Below are positions 13,763 to 21,565 of a stretch of 64,000 nucleotides of DNA, piece after piece. Numbering within the stretch: the stretch's first letter is position 1; each line of letters opens with the position of its first letter. The DNA is from Pseudomonas antarctica (GTDB taxonomy: Bacteria > Pseudomonadota > Gammaproteobacteria > Pseudomonadales > Pseudomonadaceae), in the NCBI RefSeq assembly GCF_900624995.1, contig NZ_UYXQ01000015.1, positions 1-64,000 of the forward strand, read 5' to 3'. A program made the position numbers and the translations under genes. Under the pieces are notes generated by a model that worked only from the letters and a program-made list of their open reading frames with translations, was not told where the DNA came from and ran no database searches.

Positions 13763-13873
13763 GGTGACCCCATCGGTCCCCCCGCAACGATTACCCGTGA
13801 ACCTGGTCAGAGCCGGAAGGCAGCAGCCACAGCGGGAACATTGTGTGCCGGGGTGTGGCTGGTGGGGTTGCCT
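13763..13873 (+). ncRNA. ffs: 4.5S RNA of the signal recognition particle
   Basis: RNA scaffold that binds Ffh and targets inner-membrane proteins co-translationally. The hallmark apical loop is present (CCTGGTCAGAGCCGGAAGG, then CAGCAGCC), together with the lower stem GGTGACCCCA pairing with TGGGGTTGCC. The stem is extended by CGTTATGG/CCATAACG outside the mature ends. Length is close to the 114-nt E. coli RNA. Exact processing ends are estimated. Confidence 0.92.
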
Positions 13874-13971
13874 CCATAACGCTCTGCTTGTATCCCCCAA
13901 ATTCCAATCTTTTATGTGTTTTGCTGGCATTCACTGCCTGCGAAGTGTTTTTTGCTGTGCGCTCGATAGCA

Positions 13972-14511
13972 CTACGGGCGGTAAAGGGGGAATGCCTTTA
14001 TCACCGGCACTATTTCCTGCCCGATTGCCGTCACGCTTTGTGAAAGCTCGGCCGGTGTCTGCGGTTTATCGGCCGGTACGTTCCTGGCGAAATGAAAGAT
14101 GATGGTCTGGCCCGTGCCGCTGTCGCGGTAATACTTGAAGAAACTGTATTCACAAAAGTGCCCGTCTTTACGCAGCGCCGAGGGATAAAACAGCATCAAA
14201 TACAGGATCCCGGTGCGGTTGTCCGTCGACATGATCGCCGGCATCTGCGGGTTTTCCTTCTGGTGCAGTTGGACGGTGCGTGTGCGCAGTTCCAGGGGTT
14301 CGAAGCGGTTCAGTTCGGCAGGGACCACGGTGAAGTCCACCCTTTCATTCCAGGCTTCGACGCTTTCGTTCTCTGGGAAATACTCCCGCAGGCCATTTTT
14401 CTGGAATTTCAGTACAAACGTTTTGCCGTCGAATATCACTGAATGGGTTTGCGCAATTGAAGGGCGCGACAGATCAGGTGCCACGGCGCCAGGGGCCTTG
14501 GCGCCATTCAC
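13972..14511 (-). CDS. Hypothetical protein, possibly secreted, N-terminus uncertain
   Basis: 179 residues from a GTG start; I do not recognise the family. The sequence contains a THSVIFDGKTFVLKFQ strand, aromatic-rich beta segments, and GQTIIFHFARNVP near the end, which suggests a small beta-rich domain. No signal peptide is readable in frame: a stop (TAG at 14527-14529) lies just upstream, leaving GTG as the only plausible start, without a good ribosome binding site. Similar proteins I recall usually begin with a leader, so an upstream frameshift is possible. It is divergent from the helicase gene at 14632. Confidence 0.55.
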   Translation of the reverse strand: MNGAKAPGAVAPDLSRPSIAQTHSVIFDGKTFVLKFQKNGLREYFPENESVEAWNERVDFTVVPAELNRFEPLELRTRTVQLHQKENPQMPAIMSTDNRTGILYLMLFYPSALRKDGHFCEYSFFKYYRDSGTGQTIIFHFARNVPADKPQTPAELSQSVTAIGQEIVPVIKAFPLYRP

Positions 14512-14631
14512 AGTAGCCCAGAAGGGCTATCACCTGCGCTGAAGGGTGGCATACTTGGCGTTTGCCCGCTGAAACGACCTGCGCGTCAGATGATGATAGC
14601 CGTGACGAATCTTCACTGGCTCTGAGGATGT

Positions 14632-16590
14632 ATGCACCCCGAACATTTTGATTTATCCAGCCCCGTTTTCTTGCCCATCACCTTTGAAACCGCCAAGGGC
14701 GTGTTGGAAGCCGCTGACGTAAAGGCACTTGTCACCCTGACCAATCCCGAATTGGCCGCGCTGCTGGTCATACAGAACCTGGCGCAAATGCCTGAAAAGG
14801 ATCTCACCGCTCAGAATGCCGAGAAAATTCTGGCCAAGCTGATTGGCTGGGCTGTCGAGGCCAGGCATTTAGCGGTTGGGGGGTTACAGTCGGAGGCACG
14901 GCGTCTGTTCGACCCGCGTAAGTTGTACTTCGGCCTGGACGTCGTGAAAAAGTTGAAGCTGCGTTTTCTGCTGGCCGATGAAGTCCTGGCGCAGGCGTAT
15001 CTGTTGCCTGATGGCCAGTGGGATGCGGGGTACAAGCTGCGTCACCTTCAAGGTAACAACCCGTTCAGTCAGCAGATGGTCACGCCCAGGCATCGCGAGC
15101 GTTGGTTGAGCGTTGAGCAAGACAAACTAATCAAAACCTTTCGTGCCAATTTGGACGAGAACCTGCATGTGCAAGGCTATGCCGGGATAGGCAAGAGCCA
15201 CCTGCTGGTTGCCTTGATCGAACACCTGCAGCCGGGAAAAGCACTGCTGTTGGCGCGCAGCGATGACAAGTTGGACACACTGCGTCGACGCATGGTGACG
15301 CAGACTGAGAAGCGAGCAGGCCAGACCTTCCAGGGCTTTGCGAGCACCTTGTTGTACGGCCCAAGGGCCCAATCGGCGCGTACGCCGCTGAGAGGGCCGA
15401 GCCGGGAAGCGCTGGCGCAGGAGTTGAATGTCCTCGGCTTTCGTCACCTCGATGCGCCCGCTGCCCTGGAGGTGTGCTTCAAGGTGCTCGAATGCTATTG
15501 CAGTTCCCGGGATTACAGCCTGTCGGAGCGGCACCTGCCTTTTTTCAAGCAGCCTCTGGCCAGCGTGGATATCAGGGTGCTCCTGGAGTATTCGAGCCGT
15601 GTGTGGCGCTACCTTGAGGCGAACCCGCTATGGGCCAGCCAGACGGGCTTTGATGCGTTGTTGATGATCAAGCGTGCAAGCTTGGCGGGCTGTGTGGTGC
15701 CGCCTCGTTATACGCACGTGTTCATTGACGAGAGCCAGGATATTCCCGAATCGTTGATGCAGATTATTGAGCGTGGCCGTCAAGTGCTGATTACCCTTGG
15801 GGATGAGTATCAGCAGACCCGTGGGGTCATGGTCACACGGGGGCGCGATGTTCGGCACAGTAATATCAGCTACTCCGTGCGATCAGGCCGCAATGTCGAG
15901 CAATTGGTTAATCCGCTGATCCACCGGCACTCGAACAAGAGCAAGGTGCTTTTCGAGGGCGCCCGTGATGCTGACGTCGGCATTGAGTTTTACCCGATGG
16001 GCTTTGTGCCACCGCAAGGCTGTGTGGTGTTGACCGCGTCCAAATGGGACATGATGAAGTGGGCCCTGCAACTGCACGATGCCAATTGTGCATTCAGTTT
16101 TGCCCAGGCCGCGGCGCAGCGCGATCTCATCTATTTCATGACCACCGCGATCGAATTGTTCAAGTCGGACTTCTACACCCCCGGTCAGAGCACAAAGGGC
16201 GTGCACCCGTATTTCAGCGACTTGCCCGACTGGAAACAGGTGCGTGAGGCCAATCAATTTGATGAAGCGTTTCTCTGGGTTGAGTCCGAGTTGGATAATG
16301 GCTTCAAAGTCGCCGATTTAACCCAATTGAACCGGATGATCGGTCCACCCGGCAAAAGCTGCCTGCTGATGATGGCGGAGGACGCCGGGGGCATGGAGTT
16401 CGATCGGGTTCTGCTGACGACCGAACTGCTCACCAGCGTGAGGTTCAAGAATGCTTATGAGCTGGATGCGCGGATCTGTGCTGTGTACATCGCAATCTCG
16501 CGCGCCAAGCAGCAGCTTTATCTTCCTTACGATGTGGTCGAGTGGATCGAGTACCACGGTCATCAATACCGTGAAACCCCCGGTTTTTGA
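14632..16590 (+). CDS. Orphan UvrD-like superfamily 1 helicase/ATPase
   Basis: 652 residues with a full SF1B motif set: Walker A QGYAGIGKSHLL near 182, Walker B FIDESQD near 364, motif III GDEYQQTRG near 390, motif V GGMEFDRVLL near 586, and motif VI IAISRAKQQLYL near 620. The first 170 residues are not typical of UvrD or Rep and I recognise no domain there. The role is unknown; repair or phage defence are possibilities, not conclusions. It stands alone in the accessory segment between ffs and dnaX, and its codon use is somewhat less GC-biased than the neighbouring core genes. Confidence 0.75.
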   Translation: MHPEHFDLSSPVFLPITFETAKGVLEAADVKALVTLTNPELAALLVIQNLAQMPEKDLTAQNAEKILAKLIGWAVEARHLAVGGLQSEARRLFDPRKLYFGLDVVKKLKLRFLLADEVLAQAYLLPDGQWDAGYKLRHLQGNNPFSQQMVTPRHRERWLSVEQDKLIKTFRANLDENLHVQGYAGIGKSHLLVALIEHLQPGKALLLARSDDKLDTLRRRMVTQTEKRAGQTFQGFASTLLYGPRAQSARTPLRGPSREALAQELNVLGFRHLDAPAALEVCFKVLECYCSSRDYSLSERHLPFFKQPLASVDIRVLLEYSSRVWRYLEANPLWASQTGFDALLMIKRASLAGCVVPPRYTHVFIDESQDIPESLMQIIERGRQVLITLGDEYQQTRGVMVTRGRDVRHSNISYSVRSGRNVEQLVNPLIHRHSNKSKVLFEGARDADVGIEFYPMGFVPPQGCVVLTASKWDMMKWALQLHDANCAFSFAQAAAQRDLIYFMTTAIELFKSDFYTPGQSTKGVHPYFSDLPDWKQVREANQFDEAFLWVESELDNGFKVADLTQLNRMIGPPGKSCLLMMAEDAGGMEFDRVLLTTELLTSVRFKNAYELDARICAVYIAISRAKQQLYLPYDVVEWIEYHGHQYRETPGF

Positions 16591-16757
16591 GGCGTTGCAC
16601 AGGTCTTACTGAGCACGTTTTTAGCAAGCCAATACGGCAATCTGCTGGACAACTCTACGCCGCGTGCTAACGTCATAAATGGTTTTTTAGAACATGACCG
16701 TGGTGCTGGAGTAGTGAAGATGTGATGGCACTTATTTCCTTAACAAGGATGATTGCC

Positions 16758-17756
16758 ATGACCAGCCCTCAAGGGTTACCCAGTCTTATCAGTGCCTCTG
16801 TGGGCACCCCAGGCAAGGCCCACAATGTGCCTGCTGATGTTCACACTATCCAGCTTCTGTTGAATCTGATCGCACCCACATCGGTTTCGCCCTTGGTGTT
16901 GGACGGCAGGTGCGGGCCTCTGTTGATCCACCGCATCCGCGACTATCAGTTGAATCGTCTCAAGTTTGCCAATGCCGATGGGGTGATTGACCCGGCAGGT
17001 CGGACCTTCAGCAGCTTGGTTGAAGAGGCGCGCAAGGCAAATTCCGCCCCCCAGGCCAATGAGTTTGCTGCCAAGGTTAAACAGCTCCCTGGGCTCGCCC
17101 CGGCGCCGATCCAACCTCTGTCGGACAAGCAGCAATGGGTTACGACGGCCACATGCGATGGTGGCGTAACCCTGCTCGAAGCTGACTTTCAGAACGCTGC
17201 CATTCAGTTAGGTGGCGCTATCTCGATGAATATCATCAAGGCTTTCGCCACTGTCGAGTCCGGTGGGCGCTCCGGGTTCGGGCCAGCCAAAATGCCGATA
17301 ATTGCCTATGAGAGGCACATCTTTCGTAAATATACCAAGGGCAAATACGACAAGAGCCATCCCTATTTGTCTGCTCCTTACCTGGTCAAGGCCGACCAGC
17401 AATGGCGAGCCAATAACAAGGACCAGGCGACGGCGTGGAGGACCTTGTCCGATGCGTTCAATTTGGACCAGAAGGCGGCGCTGATGTCGGCGTCCTACGG
17501 AATGTTTCAAATCATGGGCTTCAACTTCGCCGCCTGCGGCTACAAGACCGTGTTCGATTTTGTCAGCGCGATGAAGCTCAATGCTGGCCACCAATTGCAG
17601 GCGTTCGTCGGTTTTTGCCGCAAGAACCCGGCCTTGCTCAAGGCCATGAAGAATAAGGATTATGCCGGCATGGCCTTCAACTACAACGGCAGTGATTATG
17701 GCGACTACGACAAGCGAATCCAAAAAGCCTATGAGGCATTGGAAAGGAAAAAGTAG
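16758..17756 (+). CDS. DUF3380-type N-acetylmuramidase, copy 1 (putative antibacterial effector)
   Basis: 332 residues. An N-terminal peptidoglycan-binding-like helical domain (ADGVIDPAGRTF near 77) precedes a C-terminal DUF3380 muramidase domain: the likely catalytic Glu167 in TVESGGRSGFG, then IIAYERHIFRKY, SYGMFQIMGFN and NYNGSDYGDYD. The fold is known from phage endolysins. There is no signal peptide, so the enzyme would need a type VI system or lysis to reach the wall. The ATG at 16758 lies 9 bases after an in-frame ATG that abuts the AAGG ribosome site; the same arrangement occurs in copy 2, which supports the second ATG. No immunity gene is adjacent to this copy. Confidence 0.8.
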   Translation: MTSPQGLPSLISASVGTPGKAHNVPADVHTIQLLLNLIAPTSVSPLVLDGRCGPLLIHRIRDYQLNRLKFANADGVIDPAGRTFSSLVEEARKANSAPQANEFAAKVKQLPGLAPAPIQPLSDKQQWVTTATCDGGVTLLEADFQNAAIQLGGAISMNIIKAFATVESGGRSGFGPAKMPIIAYERHIFRKYTKGKYDKSHPYLSAPYLVKADQQWRANNKDQATAWRTLSDAFNLDQKAALMSASYGMFQIMGFNFAACGYKTVFDFVSAMKLNAGHQLQAFVGFCRKNPALLKAMKNKDYAGMAFNYNGSDYGDYDKRIQKAYEALERKK

Positions 17757-17827
17757 CCGCGCATGACGGCTGTTTCACAACGCTCATAGCGCCTACTGGA
17801 CAACCGAAAACCATCTTGTTAGTTTGC

Positions 17828-17865
17828 GCCGGCCACTTGTTTCAATATGTGACAAGTGTGCCGGC
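17828..17865 (+). terminator. Hairpin between the two muramidase genes
   Basis: Arms GCCGG plus CACTTGT pair with ACAAGTG plus CCGGC around an 11-nt loop. No T-run follows, so it may attenuate, stabilise the upstream mRNA 3' end, or be something other than an intrinsic terminator. Confidence 0.4.
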
Positions 17866-17912
17866 TTGATATTGAAGTGCTATCACTTCTTTAACTAACA
17901 AGGATGTCTGTG

Positions 17913-18959
17913 ATGAAAAGCCTGCAAGGGTTGCCCCGTCTTATCAGTGCTTCGGTAGGCGCGCCCAGTAAAGCGCGCAACTTGCCTGCCGATGTTCAGT
18001 GCATCCAGTATTTATTCAATTTGATCATTCCCAAGATGGGTTTCCCGCTGACCGAAAACGGCAAATGCGACGGCCAGTTGGTGCAGTGCATCAGCCAGTA
18101 TCAGTTTCGCCATCTCAAATACGCGCACCCCGATGGTGTGATCGACCCTACCGGCCGGACCTTCAATAGCCTGATCGAAGAAGCGGTGAAGGTGCCGGTG
18201 AAAACCTTCCCGACCATGCGTATTCCGAGCTTTCTCAATGTGTTCGGCAATAACAACGGCGACGCCGTGCAGGCCACGGTCAATGTGTACCTGGACCGCA
18301 TGCGCGCGATGGTCGAGGCCGAGCGGCGCAACCGGCAATTGATGCTCCAGGCCACGTGCGATGGCGGCATGACGCTCACCGAGACCGACTTCCAGAACGC
18401 CGCCACACACTTGGGCAGCGGTATTTCGGTGAATATCATCAAGGCCTTCGCTACCGTCGAGTCCGGTGGGCGCTCCGGTTTCGGTCCCGCCAAATTGCCG
18501 GTGATCGCTTTTGAAGGGCACCTGTTTCGCAAGTACACCAAGCATATCTACGACCAGGCGCACCCGCTGCTGTCGTATCCCTATGTGAAGAAAGCCGGGC
18601 CGCAGTGGCAGGCCAATAACAAAGACCAAACCAAGGCGTGGGAAACCATGGCCACCGCGTTTGCGCTGGACCAGGAAGCGGCGTTGATGTCAGCGTCCTG
18701 GGGCATGTTTCAGATCATGGGGTTCAACTACACCTCTTGTGGTTACAAAACCGTGTTTGAATTCGCGGCGGCATTAAAGATAAATGCTGGCAACCAATTA
18801 AAGGCATTCCTCGGTTTTTGCAGCAAAAGCCCGGCGTTGATCAAAGCCATGAAAGACAAAGACTACGTCGCCATGGCGCGTAACTATAACGGCAAGGATT
18901 ACGGCGATTATGACCGCCGTATCAAGCATGCCTACGAAGCACTTGAGGGGAAGAAATAA
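17913..18959 (+). CDS. DUF3380-type N-acetylmuramidase, copy 2 (putative antibacterial effector)
   Basis: 348 residues, a diverged tandem duplicate of the gene at 16758 with the same two-domain order. The probable catalytic Glu183 is in TVESGGRSGFG; PVIAFEGHLFRKY, SWGMFQIMGFNY and NYNGKDYGDYD follow. It differs by a longer linker (about 95-140) and by Gly replacing Arg in the ERH-like motif. The start at 17913 is chosen as for copy 1. The stop is 1 base before the ATG of a signal-peptide protein, a spacing typical of effector-immunity pairs. No secretion signal is present. Confidence 0.82.
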   Translation: MKSLQGLPRLISASVGAPSKARNLPADVQCIQYLFNLIIPKMGFPLTENGKCDGQLVQCISQYQFRHLKYAHPDGVIDPTGRTFNSLIEEAVKVPVKTFPTMRIPSFLNVFGNNNGDAVQATVNVYLDRMRAMVEAERRNRQLMLQATCDGGMTLTETDFQNAATHLGSGISVNIIKAFATVESGGRSGFGPAKLPVIAFEGHLFRKYTKHIYDQAHPLLSYPYVKKAGPQWQANNKDQTKAWETMATAFALDQEAALMSASWGMFQIMGFNYTSCGYKTVFEFAAALKINAGNQLKAFLGFCSKSPALIKAMKDKDYVAMARNYNGKDYGDYDRRIKHAYEALEGKK

Positions 18960-18960
18960 G

Positions 18961-19551
18961 ATGATCCGATTTCTAGCAGTGGGCGTGTTGTCGTTATGTG
19001 CCGTGACGCCCGCATGGGCCAGCACCGCCGAGTTGCACTCGGGCAAGTACGAAGGGTTGATGCTGGCGGTCACGCCTGATCACCAAGTCGAAGGTTACTA
19101 CGTAGAAGAATTGGGCGAGGGCGTGACGCGCACGTGCACGTTCTATCTGCAAGGCAAGCCCGAAGCGCTCACCACCTGGCTCGATGAGGCCTACCCTGGC
19201 AGCGTGGCGGCCTCCTCCGACGGCGTGACGCTGACCGTGGAACAGGGCCGTCAGCATCCGGGCTGCATGAGCGTGCTGATGCCGGAAATCGCCACCGGGC
19301 TGGACCTGACCCAGACCGCCAGCAACCAATGGATCGGCCTGGTGACGGTGACTGCCGACAAGGCGCCGCTGCTGAAAACCCCTGGCGACACTGCTGGCAA
19401 GCACCCGTATATCATCAAGGATGATGTGGTCGGCGTACTGGCGTTCAAGGATGGTTGGGCCCAGGTGGCGTTCACCAATGCCAAGGACCATACGTTCACC
19501 GGCTGGATCAGCCAGGACCAATACAGTCGCCTGTCTGCACCCAAAAGCTGA
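18961..19551 (+). CDS. Periplasmic SH3-like protein, putative immunity protein to the muramidase
   Basis: 196 residues with a clear Sec signal peptide (MIRFLAVGVLSLCAVTPAWA, cleavage about residue 20). The mature part has a beta-rich domain with two cysteines (TCTFY, HPGCMS) and a C-terminal SH3-like segment (VGVLAFKDGWAQVAF, FTGWISQDQYSRL). It starts 1 base after the second muramidase and so is co-translated with it. Because muramidases act in the periplasm, a secreted partner encoded directly downstream is best read as the immunity protein; this is inference from context. A strong terminator follows. Confidence 0.7.
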   Translation: MIRFLAVGVLSLCAVTPAWASTAELHSGKYEGLMLAVTPDHQVEGYYVEELGEGVTRTCTFYLQGKPEALTTWLDEAYPGSVAASSDGVTLTVEQGRQHPGCMSVLMPEIATGLDLTQTASNQWIGLVTVTADKAPLLKTPGDTAGKHPYIIKDDVVGVLAFKDGWAQVAFTNAKDHTFTGWISQDQYSRLSAPKS

Positions 19552-19591
19552 GCCAGCAGCCAGAGCTGTGTAGAACTGAGCCAACCCTCTA

Positions 19592-19625
19592 CGCCGCAAC
19601 GTGCCATGCACGTTGCGGCGTTTTT
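19592..19625 (+). terminator. Rho-independent terminator of the muramidase/immunity operon
   Basis: Perfect stem CGCCGCAACGTG / CACGTTGCGGCG around a short CCATG loop, followed by TTTTT. It lies 40 bp after the stop of the immunity-like gene. Confidence 0.92.
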
Positions 19626-19636
19626 ATATCCGGGGT

Positions 19637-20539
19637 TCAGGCCTTGTTGCGGTTGAACAGCCTGCGGATCACAGCGAGCAGCGCCACCACACCGATCACC
19701 AGAAACTTCTTCGCCGCCAGCAGGAATATGCCGATCTTGGCGAACAACCCGGCCTTGGCCGCTATCCCACCGGCAACCAATGCAGCCAGGCCATAAGTGG
19801 CCAGCTTGTCGGTCTTCGGGTTGAAGTCGGTGTACAGGTTGCCATCGGTAAAGTTGGTAAAGGCCAGAATCTGGGGCATTTCCTGCTGGATGGTGGCCAA
19901 GTCGGCCATGGCGGCGACGGCGTTGAGTTCCAACACGCCTTCACGGCCCAGCACGCGGATACTGTAGTTGAGGGTGGTCTGTTGGGCGTCGTCGGCCTTC
20001 AGCTCGCGTGCCCAATACATTTTGTGAGTGGTGGCGTCGTAGCGCGGCGGCTCGGCCCAGCCAAGCAGGTGCAGGCCAGCGTAGCCTTGTTTCTGGCGCT
20101 GTTTGTTGTCCTCTTCGTCTTCTTCCTGCATCTGCTTGAGCAGTTCGGCGTAGTCGATTTTCGCCGCGTCCTCGTCGGAAACATGCCCATCAGCCTTGTA
20201 GCTGACGATCACACCCCAGCCGCGTTCCGACAACGGGCTGACTGCTTTTGGCACGATCATGCCCAAGGTCTTGAAGCCTGGCGGGTTACCCCAGCCATCG
20301 GTCAACAAGCGCTCGGTGTCGGCGGGGTCGAGGTAGTAGAACTCATCGTTGAGCTTGAGCGTTGCTATGCCACTGGGCAGAGTGACCGTGCCGGTCTTCT
20401 GCTTGAGTGAGGCGAGGAAGTGCTCAGCCGTTTCGGCGGGTGCGCTGGCTTCGTCAGGCGCAGGCGCTGGGGCAGCAAAGGCGGGTATGGCAGACAGGCT
20501 CAAGGCGGCCGCCGCGATCAACGCGCGGAAGTAATTCAT
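19637..20539 (-). CDS. DUF2167 family membrane-anchored protein
   Basis: 300 residues: signal peptide (SLSAIPAFAAPAP, cleavage about 22), a soluble domain with DPADTERLLTDGWGNPPG and ERGWGVIVSYKADGHVSDEDA, and a C-terminal hydrophobic segment (about 255-290) ending in a basic tail, RLFNRNKA. This matches the uncharacterised DUF2167 family of envelope proteins. The function is unknown. It converges on the muramidase operon and reads away from the LysR gene, and nothing nearby indicates a role. Confidence 0.85.
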   Translation of the reverse strand: MNYFRALIAAAALSLSAIPAFAAPAPAPDEASAPAETAEHFLASLKQKTGTVTLPSGIATLKLNDEFYYLDPADTERLLTDGWGNPPGFKTLGMIVPKAVSPLSERGWGVIVSYKADGHVSDEDAAKIDYAELLKQMQEEDEEDNKQRQKQGYAGLHLLGWAEPPRYDATTHKMYWARELKADDAQQTTLNYSIRVLGREGVLELNAVAAMADLATIQQEMPQILAFTNFTDGNLYTDFNPKTDKLATYGLAALVAGGIAAKAGLFAKIGIFLLAAKKFLVIGVVALLAVIRRLFNRNKA

Positions 20540-20599
20540 GGTAGTCCCTTACATTTTGAATTAATTTCGCGGGAGAATATCTGAAATTTGCCGCTTAGG

Positions 20600-21463
20600 T
20601 TAGCCAAACGTCTCGCGCAGCAGCTCGGCGAACGCATCCCGTGCCAAGTGTCGCTGGGTGTCCTTGTGCCAGAACAGCAGGTTGTCCACGGCCTGCAACG
20701 CCTCAAACCGATAAGACGCCAACTGATTCGCCTGCTCATAGCGGGCCAGGATGCCTTCCGGCGCCAACGCCACGCCAATCCCCGCGCTGACGCAGCCGAT
20801 GATCGTGCCCCAGCTGGCATAGGTGGCGATGCTTGGCTTGAAATCGTGGGGCTTGACCCAGTTTTCCAGCGCCGCGCGATACGGGCAGCCGGGTGGCCAG
20901 ACCAGCAAGGTGCGCCCGGCCAGGTCTTCGGCGCTGTTGATCGGCGCGCTGGACGCGCTGGCGATCAGCACCAGGCGTTCGCTGTAGACCACGCTGTGTT
21001 CGAGCTTGGCGCGTTTGCCACCGGACGCCACCAAGGCCACGTCGAGACGGTGGTGTTGCAAATCGTCCAGCAACTGCGCCCAGGCGCCGGTGACCAGTTC
21101 GAGCGAGACGTCGGGGTAGCGCCGATGGTATTGCGCCAGTAACGGCGGCAGGCGGCCACTGGCACTGGACTCGACGGCGCCAATGCGCAAGGTGCCGCGG
21201 GGAATGGCGTTGGCATCCACCGCGCGTTTGGACTCGTCCACCAGCGCCAGGATGCGTTCGCAGTAATCCAGGAAGATCTCACCGGCGGCACTGATCGCCA
21301 ACCCGCGGCCCGCACGAATAAACAGCGGTGTGCCCAACTCGCTTTCCAACTGTTTGATGCGCGTGGTGATGTTGGACGGCACGCAGTGCAACTGCAGGGC
21401 GGCCTGGGCCACGCTGCCGGTTTGCGCCACGGCTCGCACCATTTTCAGTTGGGCCAGTTCCAT
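20600..21463 (-). CDS. LysR-family transcriptional regulator
   Basis: 287 residues: N-terminal winged helix-turn-helix (AQTGSVAQAALQLHCVPSNITTRIKQLE, residues about 13-40, quoted here only by its ends) and a C-terminal periplasmic-binding-like effector domain. It is transcribed divergently from a DMT exporter with a 102-bp shared region, the usual arrangement for a LysR protein controlling its neighbour. The inducer is unknown. Confidence 0.92.
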   Translation of the reverse strand: MELAQLKMVRAVAQTGSVAQAALQLHCVPSNITTRIKQLESELGTPLFIRAGRGLAISAAGEIFLDYCERILALVDESKRAVDANAIPRGTLRIGAVESSASGRLPPLLAQYHRRYPDVSLELVTGAWAQLLDDLQHHRLDVALVASGGKRAKLEHSVVYSERLVLIASASSAPINSAEDLAGRTLLVWPPGCPYRAALENWVKPHDFKPSIATYASWGTIIGCVSAGIGVALAPEGILARYEQANQLASYRFEALQAVDNLLFWHKDTQRHLARDAFAELLRETFG

Positions 21464-21565
21464 TGCTCAGTTCCAATGATTTCAGAAGTCAGAAACACTT
21501 AATGGTCCTACGCGTTGCGCGGGCCAAGACTGACGGCATTCCTTCTCGGTTGCCGGACGTCATCG

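Noticed and set aside
13972..20539. Cryptic prophage, because of the endolysin-like muramidases
   Set aside because: No holin, spanin, terminase, capsid, tail, integrase or phage repressor gene is nearby, and a secreted immunity-like partner follows the second enzyme.
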